A stretch of DNA of 64,000 nucleotides. Source: Diadophis punctatus similis (Eukaryota > Chordata > Lepidosauria > Squamata > Dipsadidae). The translations under genes and the position numbers were made by a program. The stretch spans positions 655,501 to 719,500 of the forward strand of contig JALIGW010000040.1 in the NCBI GenBank assembly GCA_023053685.1. The letters run 5' to 3'. Shown here piece after piece: positions 35,713-46,830 of the stretch. How positions within the stretch are numbered: the stretch's first letter is position 1; every line of letters starts with the position of its first letter. The notes beneath the pieces are model-generated. The model did not search any database. It was not told the DNA's origin and saw nothing but the letters and a program-made list of their open reading frames with translations.

Positions 35713-36748
35713 ATATAGCAGCTAAATGGGTATTATTAATTTTAAAAGTAGAAATTTTGTTCATATTATGGAGTATAAACCTAGCCATTGGCTGGGAAGA
35801 TTGCTATTGGAGAGCCAGGATGTGGTTCTTCTGCTCAAGACCGCACTTGTCCCAGGAGACAGGGCCCTTGGCTTGGCAAGGACCAGTGGAAGTTCAGCTT
35901 TTGTTGCAACATGGCAGTGCATGTGCTGCTTTTGCAGTTTTCCCTCTTCCTCATCCCTCTTCATACCCCCTCCTCCTTTCTTCTCTGGTTTATTTCAAAA
36001 AGAAATGAAATGCTGGAATTTCCTGGAGGCTACAGTGATTGCTCACCCTCTCCCAGTTTCAGAACAGCTAGTCCAGGCATGCTAACGCGGGAGCTCCTGG
36101 CTGGAGACCAACCCATTGGCTCTCTTGTAAGAGGACAGCAGCTCCTTGCTCATCTGGTGAGGATGCTGTAGGTCACTGACAGGAGATGAGAGGTCTGGAG
36201 GAACTCCCCTGCTTTTGCTGCACTGGGAGACCTGGGCAGGACAAAGATGCTCCCCTCCCTATGACTCTGGTTATGTGGGAGGGCAGCCTCTAGCCAAAGC
36301 TTCTGGGGAGAATTGGCTTTCTGCTGGCAACAAATGTGGAGTGGTGGATTTGCCCCCAATCCCAGATGGGTGCCTGGCTGAGAGCCAAGGAAAGCTGGAG
36401 GGCTACCTAGCCAAGGGTGCTCCAAATACCCAGAGTTTGAAAATGGACTTCTGGCATCGCCAGTGGAGGCTGAGAGCCGCTGGACATAGAGCCCATCCAG
36501 CAATTTAGAAAAGAAAACTACATCAAGAATTGGATTTGGAAAGCTTCAGAGACCATTTCTTTTATCTTGCAGTTCCCTCACCATTCAACACCAGTGCCAG
36601 GTGTGGCTTGTACAGCTCAGAGTGAGCGGCACCCTCCTTTCCCCAGCTTGTGTGGGTACGCATAGGAAAGAAAGACAGAAAGAGGACCACTTTCCCCAGC
36701 AGGAAGATCTTCCCCCGAAACTTGGCTAGGAAAGTCAACTGCGGTTTG

Positions 36749-36765
36749 TTTTTCTTGTTTCCCAG
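36749..36765 (+). promoter_or_regulatory. FHL3: Splice acceptor before the FHL3 start exon
   Basis: TTTTTCTTGTTTCCCAG with exon start at 36766, 27 nt before the ATG. It marks the first coding exon as an internal exon. Confidence 0.75.
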
Positions 36766-36792
36766 GAGGCACCTCGACTTCAAGCCAGCAAC

Positions 36793-39253
36793 ATGACGGA
36801 GGGCTTTGACTGTGCCAGCTGCAAAGAGTCTCTTTACGGGCGCAAGTACATCCAGGGAGATGAGGGTCCCTTCTGCATCCCCTGCTATGACACCCACTTT
36901 GCCAACACTTGTGACGAGTGCAAGGAGCTGATTGGACATGACTGCCGGGTAGGTGCCCCAGTTCTGCTCAGGCTGCCCCTGCTTCTCCCCCCCCCCCCCG
37001 CGCTTTATATGGGACCTTTAAAAGGAAAACCGGAGAAAATCTAAAATGCTATCAGGTTGTTGTTTGGCTATTACCCAAAACAAATCACTGTTGAGATTCC
37101 ACAGCATTCCCCGTTGCTTTAATAGCTATGGAAGCCCAGCCACCTCAATGAGCAGCGGAGAGGCCCTGAGAGTTCCAGTCTTTTGGGCTACCGTGACTGG
37201 AGAATGCCCATGGCCACCTTGGCCTTCTCGAGGCTCAGGACTTTCTCTTTTCACCCATCGTCTCAGCTGCTGACCCCCTTTATTTATTCCTCTCTCCCAG
37301 CCCTCACTCTGAGAGCTCTTTCATTGATTCCCCCCCCCCCCCAAAGCCCTGACTGTGCCTACCCAGTTTAAATTTCTTGGAGCAACCTCTCCAGATTTCA
37401 GTCCTGAGAATTTGTAGAAGGGCTCCAGGAGCCTCCTGACTGACACATGTAATGAAATGGAAATGTCTGCTCCCTGCAGCTGTCCTTGCCTTGGTTAGGT
37501 GGGGCTGGGGCTGGATTGACAGGATCCAGACAAGGAGGAGAGGGGAGGGAGGGAGGGGAGGTGGTGATGCAGAGCCAGATTAAGTATAAAATGGAGCTCA
37601 AGACCTTTATCAGGTGTGTGTGTGTGTGTGTGTGATTGTGTGCTTTAAAAAAGCCTGTTGTCTTTATTAAGACAGCCTGAATGTCTGACAATCTGGTGTG
37701 TATAAATCCAGAAACCTCTTGCTCACCTGTCTTTGTTCCAAGACAGCTCCTTTGAGATAGCTGATGCAGTGTCCTGGGAGGTTAAAAGGCTCTGATATTG
37801 CTTTGTTGCTGCTGTCAAACTTAATTGTTTTGCACAAAGTTTGTCCCATTCATCCTGTGTAGAAACCAAATAGGCCAGATCCCATTAGTGGAAGAGATAC
37901 CCCTAACCTTGTGTGTATTATTTGTTGGGACCTGTGATGGTGCTTTAGATGTGGGGGCAAAATAAAGGTGGGTTTGTTGCAGTCTGCTTCCGGTGTTAGC
38001 GTCATCTCCTCTTGTCCCATCTTGCTTATGAGAACCTGCCTCAGGCTGGACGGAGTCTTGTCTGCACGTGTGGATGAGCCTCCCGGCCAAGGGCAACACC
38101 TCGTCTGCTTTGGGCTGAGCATACCGTGAGTGCATTTGAGCAAGCTGCAGGTGGCAGCCGACAGGGCTTGGCTCTTCTGTTTCTAGGGCTACCTGCACGG
38201 CATGGAGAAATAGAAACATCAATCCCAGGTGCCCGGAAGCTGTAGGCAACTGACCTCTGACCTCTGTTTCTCATCCCCACAGGAGCTCTACTACGAGGAC
38301 CGCCATTACCACGAGGGCTGCTTCCGCTGCTTCCGTTGCGACCGCTCCTTGGCCGATGAGCCTTTCACCTGCCAGGGGCAGGAGCTGCTCTGCAATGGCT
38401 GCTATTGCCGGGAGTTCTCCTCCCAGTGTGTGGCCTGCCAACAGGTGGTCATGCCAGGTGCGGTGATGATGCCCCTAGCCCCAGACCCAGCAGCCCCTGG
38501 GCTTTCAGGTGCTCACCCACTCTCCCTCTGCCCACAGGTTCTCGGAAATTGGAGTACAACGGGCAGACTTGGCACGAGCACTGCTTCCTCTGCAGCAATT
38601 GCCAGCAGCCCATTGGTGCTCGTTCCTTCATCCCGGAGCAGAACGAGTATTACTGCGTCTCCTGCTACGAGAGCAAATTTGCGCCGCGCTGCACCCGCTG
38701 CAAGAAGGTTGGATCTTGACCAGGGGAGGGGAGGGCGATGCAGCTGGTAGGAGCATCCTATGGCGGGGGGGGGGGGGCAAGCCAGGCCCTGAGATGAGCT
38801 TCTACTCCTGTGCTCACAGACGCTGGCCAAGGGAGGAGTGACTTACCGGGACGAGCCGTGGCACAAGGAGTGCTTCGTCTGCACAGGCTGCGAGGCCCCC
38901 TTGGCTGGGCAGCAGTTCACCTCCCAAGAGGATCAGCCCTACTGCATCAAGTGCTTCGGCAGCCTTTACGCCAAGAAATGCAGCGCCTGCGCCAAGCCCA
39001 TCACAGGTGAGTCGAGTGGGAGGGAGACTCCGGAGAGCCGTCTCCCCGGCAGAATCGGGTAGAGGTGGGCCCCTATCCCATGCCTCCTCTTTCTTCCCCA
39101 GGTTTCGGGGGAGGCAAGTACGTCTCCTTCGAGGATCGCCACTGGCACCAAAGTTGCTTCAGCTGCTCCCGCTGCACTACCTCACTGGTGGGGAAGGGCT
39201 TCATCCCTGACAACGATGAGATCCTGTGTCGCGATTGTGCCGGCAGTCTCTGA
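36793..39253 (+). CDS. FHL3: FHL3, four-and-a-half LIM domain protein 3 (5 coding exons, 279 aa)
   Basis: Coding exons: 36793-36948, 38283-38457, 38538-38707, 38820-39006, 39102-39253; phases fit and all introns are GT-AG. The product starts MTEGFDCASCKESLYGRKY and has an N-terminal half LIM (about residues 7-31) and four full LIM domains (about 40-92, 101-153, 162-212, 221-273). Cys/His pairs are intact, for example CDEC-HYHEGC, CVAC-TWHEHC, CTRC-PWHKEC, CSAC-HWHQSC. Length is 279 against 280 in human FHL3. KLEYNGQTWHEHCFLC and GGGKYVSFEDRHWH favour FHL3 over FHL1/2, as does the neighbourhood. The family are zinc adaptors in muscle, at focal adhesions and in the nucleus as transcription cofactors. 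The acceptor 27 nt before ATG shows an upstream untranslated exon. The donor after exon 3 is weak (GTTGGA). Confidence 0.96.
37611..37634. repeat. (GT)n microsatellite in FHL3 intron
   Basis: A short GT run inside the 1.3-kb intron between coding exons 1 and 2. Confidence 0.9.
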
Positions 39254-40245
39254 AAGGGCATCCCGGGCAGTTGTCCTCTAGATTGTGTGTGTGCCAAAGT
39301 TCTCTCCTGGGGCAGCGGCAGGGCAGGGATGGTCCTCCCCTCCCTGGCATTGCTGACTGGCACCAGCTGCCTCTTTCCTGCCAGACAAAAATGGTGGCTT
39401 TCTCACCCAGCCTGTCTCTGATGAGCTCAGGCCGCTTCCCTTGTTCACCAGCACCGTGGCGGTGAAGTCCACCCCCACCGACCATGATCTGCCTCGAGGG
39501 CCGTTTCCTTCTGGGTCCGGAAGAAAGCAGGTGCGTGTCTCTCAGAGGGCGGGAGCCTTCCATTTCCCACCCAAGTGCATCGGCTCTTCCCTGGGATTCA
39601 TCCCGATTGTCCAACGGTTAATAGGAGCAAGCCCAGCTGTTCCCCCTCCGCCATCATGTTTCTTTCTAGCCTGCCCACTTTTACAGGGGAAAGAAGACCT
39701 CCGTCCCTGAGGCATGGAGTACCACCTCTCTCATCCCCCCCCCCCCCAAAGTTCTGGAGTGGCAGCCAGCCCTTTGGCATCCCTCCTTTGCTTTGGTCCC
39801 CGGGAATCCCTGAGTGGCTGAAAAAGAAAGCTTGCAAGGCACCAGAAAAGGCTCCAGTTTTTTTCTCTCACAACCGCTGGGCTTGAGTTTTGAATCCCCT
39901 GACCTCCACTACCCTCCCCCCTCTGTGCCTGGACTTTCTACCTGCTGCTTTCTGTCCTGGGAGTATCCCACCCTTCAAACCTGCCCTCCCACTTGGAAGA
40001 AAGGGGCTCTGTTGCTTTCTGCAGACATTCTCTGTGGCCTGAACTTCTTTCCTGCTTTTCTTTGGTGAAATGCTATGCATGTTCCTTTAAATGCACTATG
40101 TAGCCATTCCCTCAAATGTTTTGCTGTTGGGGAGTCAGAGACCACAGCTGGTTGTCTGCCTGTTGGTGGGGTTGCTCACCTCTGGTCAGTGGATCTCTCC
40201 CCTCCTTTTCTGACTTTCTCTAATAAATCATGTTAATGGATTACT
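39254..40245 (+). other. FHL3: FHL3 3' untranslated region (inferred)
   Basis: About 1 kb after the stop, without splice signals or repeats, running to the first strong poly(A) signal. Length is inferred from that signal. Confidence 0.6.
40222..40227 (+). terminator. FHL3: FHL3 poly(A) signal AATAAA
   Basis: AATAAA within TCTAATAAATCATG, followed by TG-rich sequence. It is the first canonical signal after the FHL3 stop. Confidence 0.75.
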
Positions 40246-41179
40246 GAGGATAACTCACTTGGAGAACAGGGGGGATGAGATGGGTTTGCCGTGCTGGATT
40301 CCACATTTAGTCTTCTCACTGTGCTGCTTCCCAAATTCTAAAGAATTCAGCACTTTCTCTTCCAACCCACCATCTGATGCTGCTGGGTGTGCCCGGACCT
40401 CTGCTCCAGCCAGGATTTAGTGCAAGGAAGGGGAAGGGTGCCCCATGACAAGGATTGCTCCCACCAAGGGTAAGCACTGCTTCACATCCAGCCAGTCTGG
40501 CACTGCATCCAACTGCAGCCCATGTTTCTCCAGAGTGGAAAGGAGGAGAAAATGCCTCCAACAGAAGTCAAGACTCTCTGGCAAGCAGAGCTCATGTGAA
40601 GTAGCTATGGCGTACTATGGCTTCCCCCACGCCATCCTTTCTTTCCTGTTCAGGGAGTTTAGCAGCTTGGGAAAGGGAGTGAGTGTGGGCAGAAGACACT
40701 CAGCAACATTACGGGCTATCCGAAGAGGGTGGCTTGTGTAGCATTTGAACAGGGGAGGGGGGGTCCTCTGCCCCCACCTCCAGACGCTCGGCAACTGAGC
40801 TCCCAGTACCTCTATACTGCTGGAATCCATTAGTGGCGGGGTATGTCTTCCCAAAAAAGGAAGCAAATTGTTTGGCCAGCAACATCTGGATTCTATCCCA
40901 AGGGGGTGGATGGGTCATAACCTGCTCGGTCTGCCTGATTTATTTGTGGGCTGAAATGAGATCATGTGGTAAGGCCTGGTGGAGTAGCAGTGAAAAGGCT
41001 TCCGAGCTGGATGAGGAACCGGATGCTCTGGGCAAGGAGATGGAGCTCAAGGGGGATGGAAGCCAGACACACAGAAGCCCCACAGGCGTTCGGGAGAGGC
41101 TTCAGCCAGCTCTCCTAGTTCAGCATGGGCAGGGCAGGCCCAGTGCTGCCTGAGGAGCCTTGCACCCTTTCTTCCCTTT
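40246..41179. other. Intergenic, no gene recognised
   Basis: Unique-looking sequence between FHL3 and a CR1 copy. No supported feature. Confidence 0.4.
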
Positions 41180-42430
41180 ACCTTCATGGGTCTCCTGGAA
41201 AGATCACCCACTGCGGCAAACCACAGTGGTCTGGAATCAGTCCTCCTCCCGAGTCCAGTTATATCTATCCCAAAAGATAATCAAGCAACAGATCTGCAAA
41301 CGCCAAGAAACAAGCAAAGCTATTACTGGAAGCCGACATTTGTCAAAAACGGATCATGCCAGTCAAACCTTATTGCATTCTGTGACAAAGTGACTAAATT
41401 AGTGTACCAGTGAAATGCTGTGGACATAGTATACTTGGCCATAAGCTACTTCTTGGTAAAATAGAAAAATGTGGGATATACAGCATCACCAAAAGTGTAG
41501 TCCTTTATGGAACTATACATGGAAGGAAGTATGCACCAAGGCTTTGTCTTAGACCCAGTACTCTTCATTATCTTCATAAAGGATTTAGACAATTGTTTAG
41601 ACTAGCCAATACAGCAGAAGATAGGCTAAAGATCTGGAAGAATCTCAACAGACTAGCCCTATCTAACAAAATGAAATTCAATAGTGAGAAAAGTAAAGTT
41701 TTACACTTAGGGAAGAAAACAACAACAAATGCACAGATACAGAATAGGTGACACCTGGCTCAATAGCGGTAACTGCGAGAGGGATGCAGAAATTCTAGTG
41801 GACAATCACTTAAATATGAGGCAGCAGTGTGCTGTAGCTACCAAAAAAGCCAATGCAGTCCTAGGCTGCCTCAACAGCGGGATTATATCAAGGTCATGTG
41901 AAGTGTCAGTACCACTTTATACTGCCTTGCTAAGACTCCAGTTGGAATACTGCATCCAGTTTTGGTCACCACAATAGAAAAAAAAATGTTGAGGCTCTAG
42001 AAAGAATGCAGAGGAGAACAACAAAGATGATAAGGGATCTGGAGGCTAAAACAGGTAGGATGGATGGTTGAAAGAACTGTCTAGTATAACAAGGAGTAGA
42101 GGTGACATAGTAGTATTCCAATATTTGAGTGGCTGTCACAGAGAAGAGTGTGTTAACCTATCTCTAAAGCACCTGAGGACAAGACAAGTAACGGATGGAA
42201 ACTTATCGAGGAGAGATTCAATTTAGAACTAAGGAGAAATTTCCTGAAAGAACAATCAATGGAATGAATTGCTTTCAGAAATTGTGGATGTTCCATCACT
42301 GGGTTTTTTTAAAACAGAGATTGGACAGCTATTTGTCTGGAATGGTATAGGGGTGCTTGAGCAAGGGGTTGGACTAGAAGACCTCCAAGATCCCTTCCAA
42401 CTCTGGTATTCTGTATTCTGTAACTATTCT
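41180..42430 (+). mobile_element. CR1 LINE, decayed reverse-transcriptase region to 3' end
   Basis: Conceptual frames show CR1 ORF2 blocks in order: NGSCQSNLIAFCDKVTKLV (about 41350), NAVDIVYLAIS, HQGFVLDPVLFIIFIKDLD (41525-41590), KMKFNSEKSKVLHLGKK (41670), DNHLNMRQQCAVATKKANA (41800) and LRLQLEYCIQFW (41930-41970). The CR1 3' end follows (GATTGGACAGC, GGTTGGACTAGAAGACCTCC). Several stops and shifts break the frame. The insertion is 5' truncated. Confidence 0.9.
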
Positions 42431-43379
42431 ACACACGAACCACAATGGTCCACCTTCATTTCTAGCTTTGCTATCTGCCAGGATGCCTTATATGTTTATT
42501 AAAGGATGTTTCAATACATCTAAAAGATGTGAAGTTGCTTATAATATTCATAAAGATCAATAGTTCACAATTAAAATTCAGTGACTAAATAACGGACATA
42601 TGGAGCCAGTCATATTTCCATTAAGATCCACATTTCTTGCAGGAAGCTACCAACAATTAATGCATTTTTCAGACTCTTCAAACTTCTTGAAGCACGATGG
42701 CTGTAGCAACAAGCTGAACCATCCGTGCCCCTCATGTAAAAAGAATTCAAAGGCAGGCAAAGAAGGGGGACAGTGAGCAAAAGCACCTTTCAGAGGCTGT
42801 CCAAGGTGAAAAGTCCAGGGATGTTAACTGACCTTACAAACACTGGTTGCTGCTGCTAATCACTAGCAAGCATCGCAAAGCAGCTTTAAAAACTAGTCTA
42901 ATGATGACATTAATAGATGGCTTGCTGAAGCTATCCAGCCTTTCTGAGTCAGTTCCTTTCACCTGTTGTTCGTTATTCTGTATCCCAAAAACCTATTTAT
43001 TTTATTTATATTGCCCCCCCCATCTTTTCAATAGCTCTACAATAAAAATAGACAAATACATAGCTTGGCATCAACCGCTCAATTAGCTACACAGTCAGGT
43101 GATTGGCTGTATCCAAGGGCCCCAGGCACAACACCCAAGTTTTCAAGGGCATGAAATGCCTCTGTAATGTGCACCAACTGCAGCTTCCAAATGCACTTCA
43201 AGGGCAACTCCATTTAAAGCACATTGCAGTAGTACAAATTCTGGAGGTCACAAAGGCATGACCATAAACAGGAAACACACACACACCAGTCCAGGCTTGG
43301 GTACAACTGATGTGTGATCCTAAGTTGTGCAAATTCCCTCCTAGCCAGAGCTCTTGAGCAGGGGCCATGAGTCCAGTAG
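42431..43379. other. Intergenic with antisense LINE debris
   Basis: From about 42990 to 43330 the text (TTTATTTATATTGCC, then CCCCAGGCACAACACCC, CTCTGTAATGTGCACCAACTG) resembles the antisense of a squamate LINE 3' end. The rest is not recognised. No gene. Confidence 0.4.
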
Positions 43380-43782
43380 GATCCTGGTTTGCACACTAGC
43401 TCTGTGTAATGAACTTTGGAAAAAGTTCAGAGAAGAGCAACTAAGACGATCAAAGCCCTGGAGACCAAAACATAACGAAGAAGGGCTACAGGATTTGGGC
43501 TTGGCTAGTCTAAAGAAAAGAATTAGGGGTGGACATGATAGCAGTATTCCAGTATTTGAGGGGCTGCCACAAAGAAGAGGGGGTGCAGCCTATTCTCCAA
43601 AGCCCCCGAAGGCAGGACAAGAAACAATGGTTGGAAACTAATCAAAGAGAGAAGCAACCTGGAATTGAGGAGAAACTTCCTAATTAACCAGTGGAACAGC
43701 TCGCCTTCAGAAATCATGGGGGCTCCATCACTGGAGGTTTTTAATATGAGTCTAGACAGTCACTTATCTAAAATGGTATAGG
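43380..43782 (+). mobile_element. CR1 LINE 3' fragment, interrupted by a hAT-like element
   Basis: Reads AAGTTCAGAGAAGAGCAACTAA, GGACATGATAGCAGTATTCC, AACCTGGAATTGAGGAGAAA, TTAACCAGTGGAACAGCTCG and ends at GGTATAGG (43775-43782). The CR1 tail resumes after the insert at about 44490 (GGACTAGAAGACCTCC). Confidence 0.87.
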
Positions 43783-44489
43783 TCCGTGATCAGCGGCGGG
43801 TTGCTGCCTTATCGGTGCCGGTGCACGCGCATCTCCACGCTACATGCGCCCCCTCGCACAATTTTGCTTCTGCACATGCGTGGAAGCAAAATCACACTAA
43901 TCTTGCAAGGGGACGCGCACGTGCGAGATTTTGGCGCGATTTTGCTTCTGCGCATGCATAGAAGCAAAATCTCACCAAAATCTCATGCACGCGCGCGTCC
44001 CCTTGCAAGATTTTGGCGTGATTTTGCTTCCGCGCATGCGCAGAAGCAAAATCGGCCAAAAATTCATGAAAAAAATGGCAACGCGCATGGTGGACCGGCA
44101 GAGAGGGCTCCGGAGCGGTCGTGCACAAATTGCGCAATCGGCCGCTCCCTACCGGAGCTGCGCACCGGGCAGCTCCGAGAGGAACTCACCTCTGTTCATG
44201 ATGGTGCACCTATGGCATGCGTGCCTCTGCGGGCACGTTAGCTGTCGCCCCAGCTCAGCTCCACCGCGTAGCTGGTTTTCAGGTCTCTGCTGCACATTCG
44301 CGGGGGGCAGGGCACATGCAGGGGTGGGGGAACATGGGGTGGTTGTGCACGCATGTGCGGTGCACGGAGCATATGCAGGAGGTCACATGCGCATGTGTGG
44401 GGGTCGGGGCATGGGGGGTCGCACGTGCATTGCATTATGTGTGTGCATGCACACTTTCGGCACGTGACGACAAAAAGGTTAGCCATCAC
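43783..44489. mobile_element. hAT-like GC-rich element inside CR1
   Basis: It begins TCCGTGATCAGCGG directly after GGTATAGG and ends AAAAGGTTAGCCATCACT, the same terminal design as 52223-53140 (ends TCCGTGATGGCGAACC and GGTTCACCATCACT). The interior holds several inverted and direct copies of a GATTTTGCTTC / GAAGCAAAATC unit around CGCATGCG cores (43860-44055), including CGCGCATGCGCA at 44031-44042. The right target duplication is not clear, so the right edge is set by the terminus. Confidence 0.7.
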
Positions 44490-44540
44490 TGAAGGTTAGC
44501 TTCAGCGGGAGACTGGACTAGAAGACCTCCTCTATATCCA
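44490..44540 (+). mobile_element. CR1 3' tail, continuation
   Basis: GACTGGACTAGAAGACCTCC then TCTATATCCATATTC: the end of the CR1 copy that starts at 43380. Confidence 0.8.
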
Positions 44541-44605
44541 TATTCTATTCTATTCTATTCTATTCTATTCTATTCTATTCTATTCTATTCTATTCTATTC
44601 TATTC
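44541..44605. repeat. (TATTC)n pentanucleotide microsatellite seeded by a CR1 tail
   Basis: Thirteen TATTC units directly continue the CR1 3' terminus. Growth of such repeats from CR1 tails is known in snakes. Confidence 0.93.
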
Positions 44606-44639
44606 TACTGGGCAATAAGAATAAACTGGAGGAGCAAGA

Positions 44640-46530
44640 GGAAGAGCCAAAGCCGAGACAATGGTCAAACAAAAGAAATATTTGGTCTCTGGCAGGATCT
44701 GAGAAAATCTCAGACAAAAACCTCCCTAGTTCTCTTGAAGGGAGGAATAGATAGTTCAGCATTGCAAAATAATGTTACCATAACCTTGTAATAAAAGTAA
44801 ATATTGGCATAATCTTGGCTTCCTGGTATGATCTGCCACAAAGGGCTGACACAATTTTAAGGTGGTACCATTCCATCCTCAATCAAATATGGAAGGTCTC
44901 TGGAACCAGGAGGTCCAAAATCCCAGATCCATTCAATTTTCTTTGAATTATGCTGAAGCCTGTTGTGCCCCATCCAGGCCCTCACAGCCTCCAGGCTCTG
45001 AGACAGAACTATCCCACATCATTCAGACAATCTGGGATGGAGATATCCCAGAGTCATCATCCCCAACCATTGGATGACCTCACCCAGCAGTTCCATGTAG
45101 TCTTAAACAGAATAGGAGAATGCACTGAGCCCTGTGATACCCCACAAAAGAAGGGCTTCTCTCCCAACATCAGCTATAGCCAACCCAAGGGAATGAGGCC
45201 AACCAGCATAAAACAGTGCTGCCCACCCCCACCTCCCAGAGCTTAGCCAGAAGGATACCATGATGTCGAATAAGTCAAGAGGATGACGAACATCCAAAAA
45301 TGCAGTCAATGTCATCTATATCCAGGGTACATACCCAGACCTGAACTCAAATTGAAAGGGTCCAGATGATCCACTTCTTCTAAGGCCTCCTGAAGCTGCA
45401 GCTCAGCACTTTCTGTACATCCTTTAACTATCGCCTTATGAGATGGGAATGCACCACTGTGACCATCCCCTCTCAATGAGGAATTGATCCCCACCTAGAT
45501 AGCCATGATGGGATCTAACATAGAGGTGGCTGAGCTAACAGTCATGGGCATCCTGTCCCCTTCCTGTCGCCTGAAAGGATCAAACTTCCCCCAGATAACT
45601 AAGCCATCCCTAGGCCCCATGGAACCCGCTCCAAGGCCAGAGTCCACCTTAGAGCTGATCAACTTTCTCCATCAGATGCCCAGCATATTCTTCCCAATGA
45701 CCCTATAAGTGGATCCCCAAACCACTTCCTTTCAGAAGGGCTCAGGTCATCCCAAACAAGTCTGCAATCAGGGCAGAGAATGCCCAACATAATGCCACGA
45801 GGTAGACTCCTAATTGCAGCTGTAGCTCATGTTTGATCAAGTTCACTCTTGATTAAACTTGAGACATCTTTTCTTCCATGTCATTTCCCTCCACTCCTTC
45901 ATGAAGTGTGGAAGTTCTGCAATCCTTAGTGGAGGAAAGGCCATTCAGGCACAATCCAATCTGCAGCCCCTGTTGCCCTCTCATTCTAGGGGGGCACTTT
46001 AACCAGTTGAATCTTGCAGCAGACGCCCTGAAACAATCCAAAGTCCCTCAGGAACCAAGTGGGTCCATTCATTGCCTGGGGCAGACCAATCTCATAGGTC
46101 CAGACTCCCAGCGTGAAGGGGGTGTAAGAACTGCAGGGAGAACTCCCACCAGGGAATGGTCTGACCCTGACGAGAAAAACTGTCCTTCCCCTAAATCCAA
46201 ATTACCTTGTCACTGTTCCAACAGAAAAACCAAGTCAGGTGTAGGACTGCTGTTCTGTGACTTGTGGCAGGCCCATGGATGTCATCGTGGCCATGAACTC
46301 TTGAGCTACCTCCAACCCAGCAGCCAGGGAAAGCAGATTAAAGGCCCCCAAGATCATGAACACAGGGAACACCATTGGCAGCTGAGCCATGGAGTCTAGG
46401 AGCTCAGGCAGGAAGGTTGCGACATAGCAAAGAGGTTACTACAATAGCAACAGTTGCAACTGAACCTTAGAGCCCAACAAACAAGGTCCCACACCCAGCA
46501 ACCTGTAACTCACAACTCGTCTGCTTTCAT
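44640..46530 (-). mobile_element. Long degenerate LINE-derived sequence (antisense)
   Basis: Continuous text of one repeat type: CAGGCTCTGAGACAGAACTATCCCAC..., CACCCAGCAGTTCCATG, GCACTGAGCCCTGTGATACC, CTAAGGCCTCCTGAAGCTGC, CAACCCAGCAGCCAGGG. It continues at 46829-48320 after a later MITE insertion. It has no coding frame. I recall this text as a common squamate interspersed repeat read on the strand opposite to its LINE; the exact family is uncertain. Confidence 0.5.
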
Positions 46531-46535
46531 AAGTA

Positions 46536-46828
46536 CCATATTTTTCTGACTATAAGATGCACCAGTGTATAAGACGCAACAAGATTTCAAAGAGGTAAGT
46601 AAGCAAAAAAAGTTTTTGTCCTCCCCGGCCCCCAGAAGCACTCTGCAGGCCTCCCAAACCCTCTGCGCACACTGTTTTTGTGAAAAACGGGCCCTTTTTC
46701 ACAAAAATGGGATGCGGGGGTAGGGCTTCGGGAGGCCAAAAATGGCTGTATTTGGTGTATAACACGCACCAACATTTCCACCCTCTCTTAGGGGGGGAAA
46801 GGTGCGTCTTATACGCCAAAAAATACTG
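46536..46828. mobile_element. TA-flanked MITE (293 bp)
   Basis: Ends CCATATTTTTCTGACTATAA and TTATACGCCAAAAAATACTG, with GATGCACC / GGTGCGTC just inside. Flanked by TA at 46534-46535 and 46829-46830. Internal fold-backs CTCTGCGCACAC and ACAAAAA...TTTTTCACAAAAA. Known terminal style of mariner-type MITEs. Confidence 0.85.
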
Positions 46829-46830
46829 TA

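Larger units (their letters stand above)
34829..36765. other. Upstream or intronic sequence before FHL3 coding exon 1
   Basis: No repeat ends or coding exons recognised apart from a 30-bp tandem duplication at 35653-35712. FHL3 in other vertebrates has an untranslated first exon. The acceptor at 36764-36765 implies one lies upstream, but I could not place it. Confidence 0.45.
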
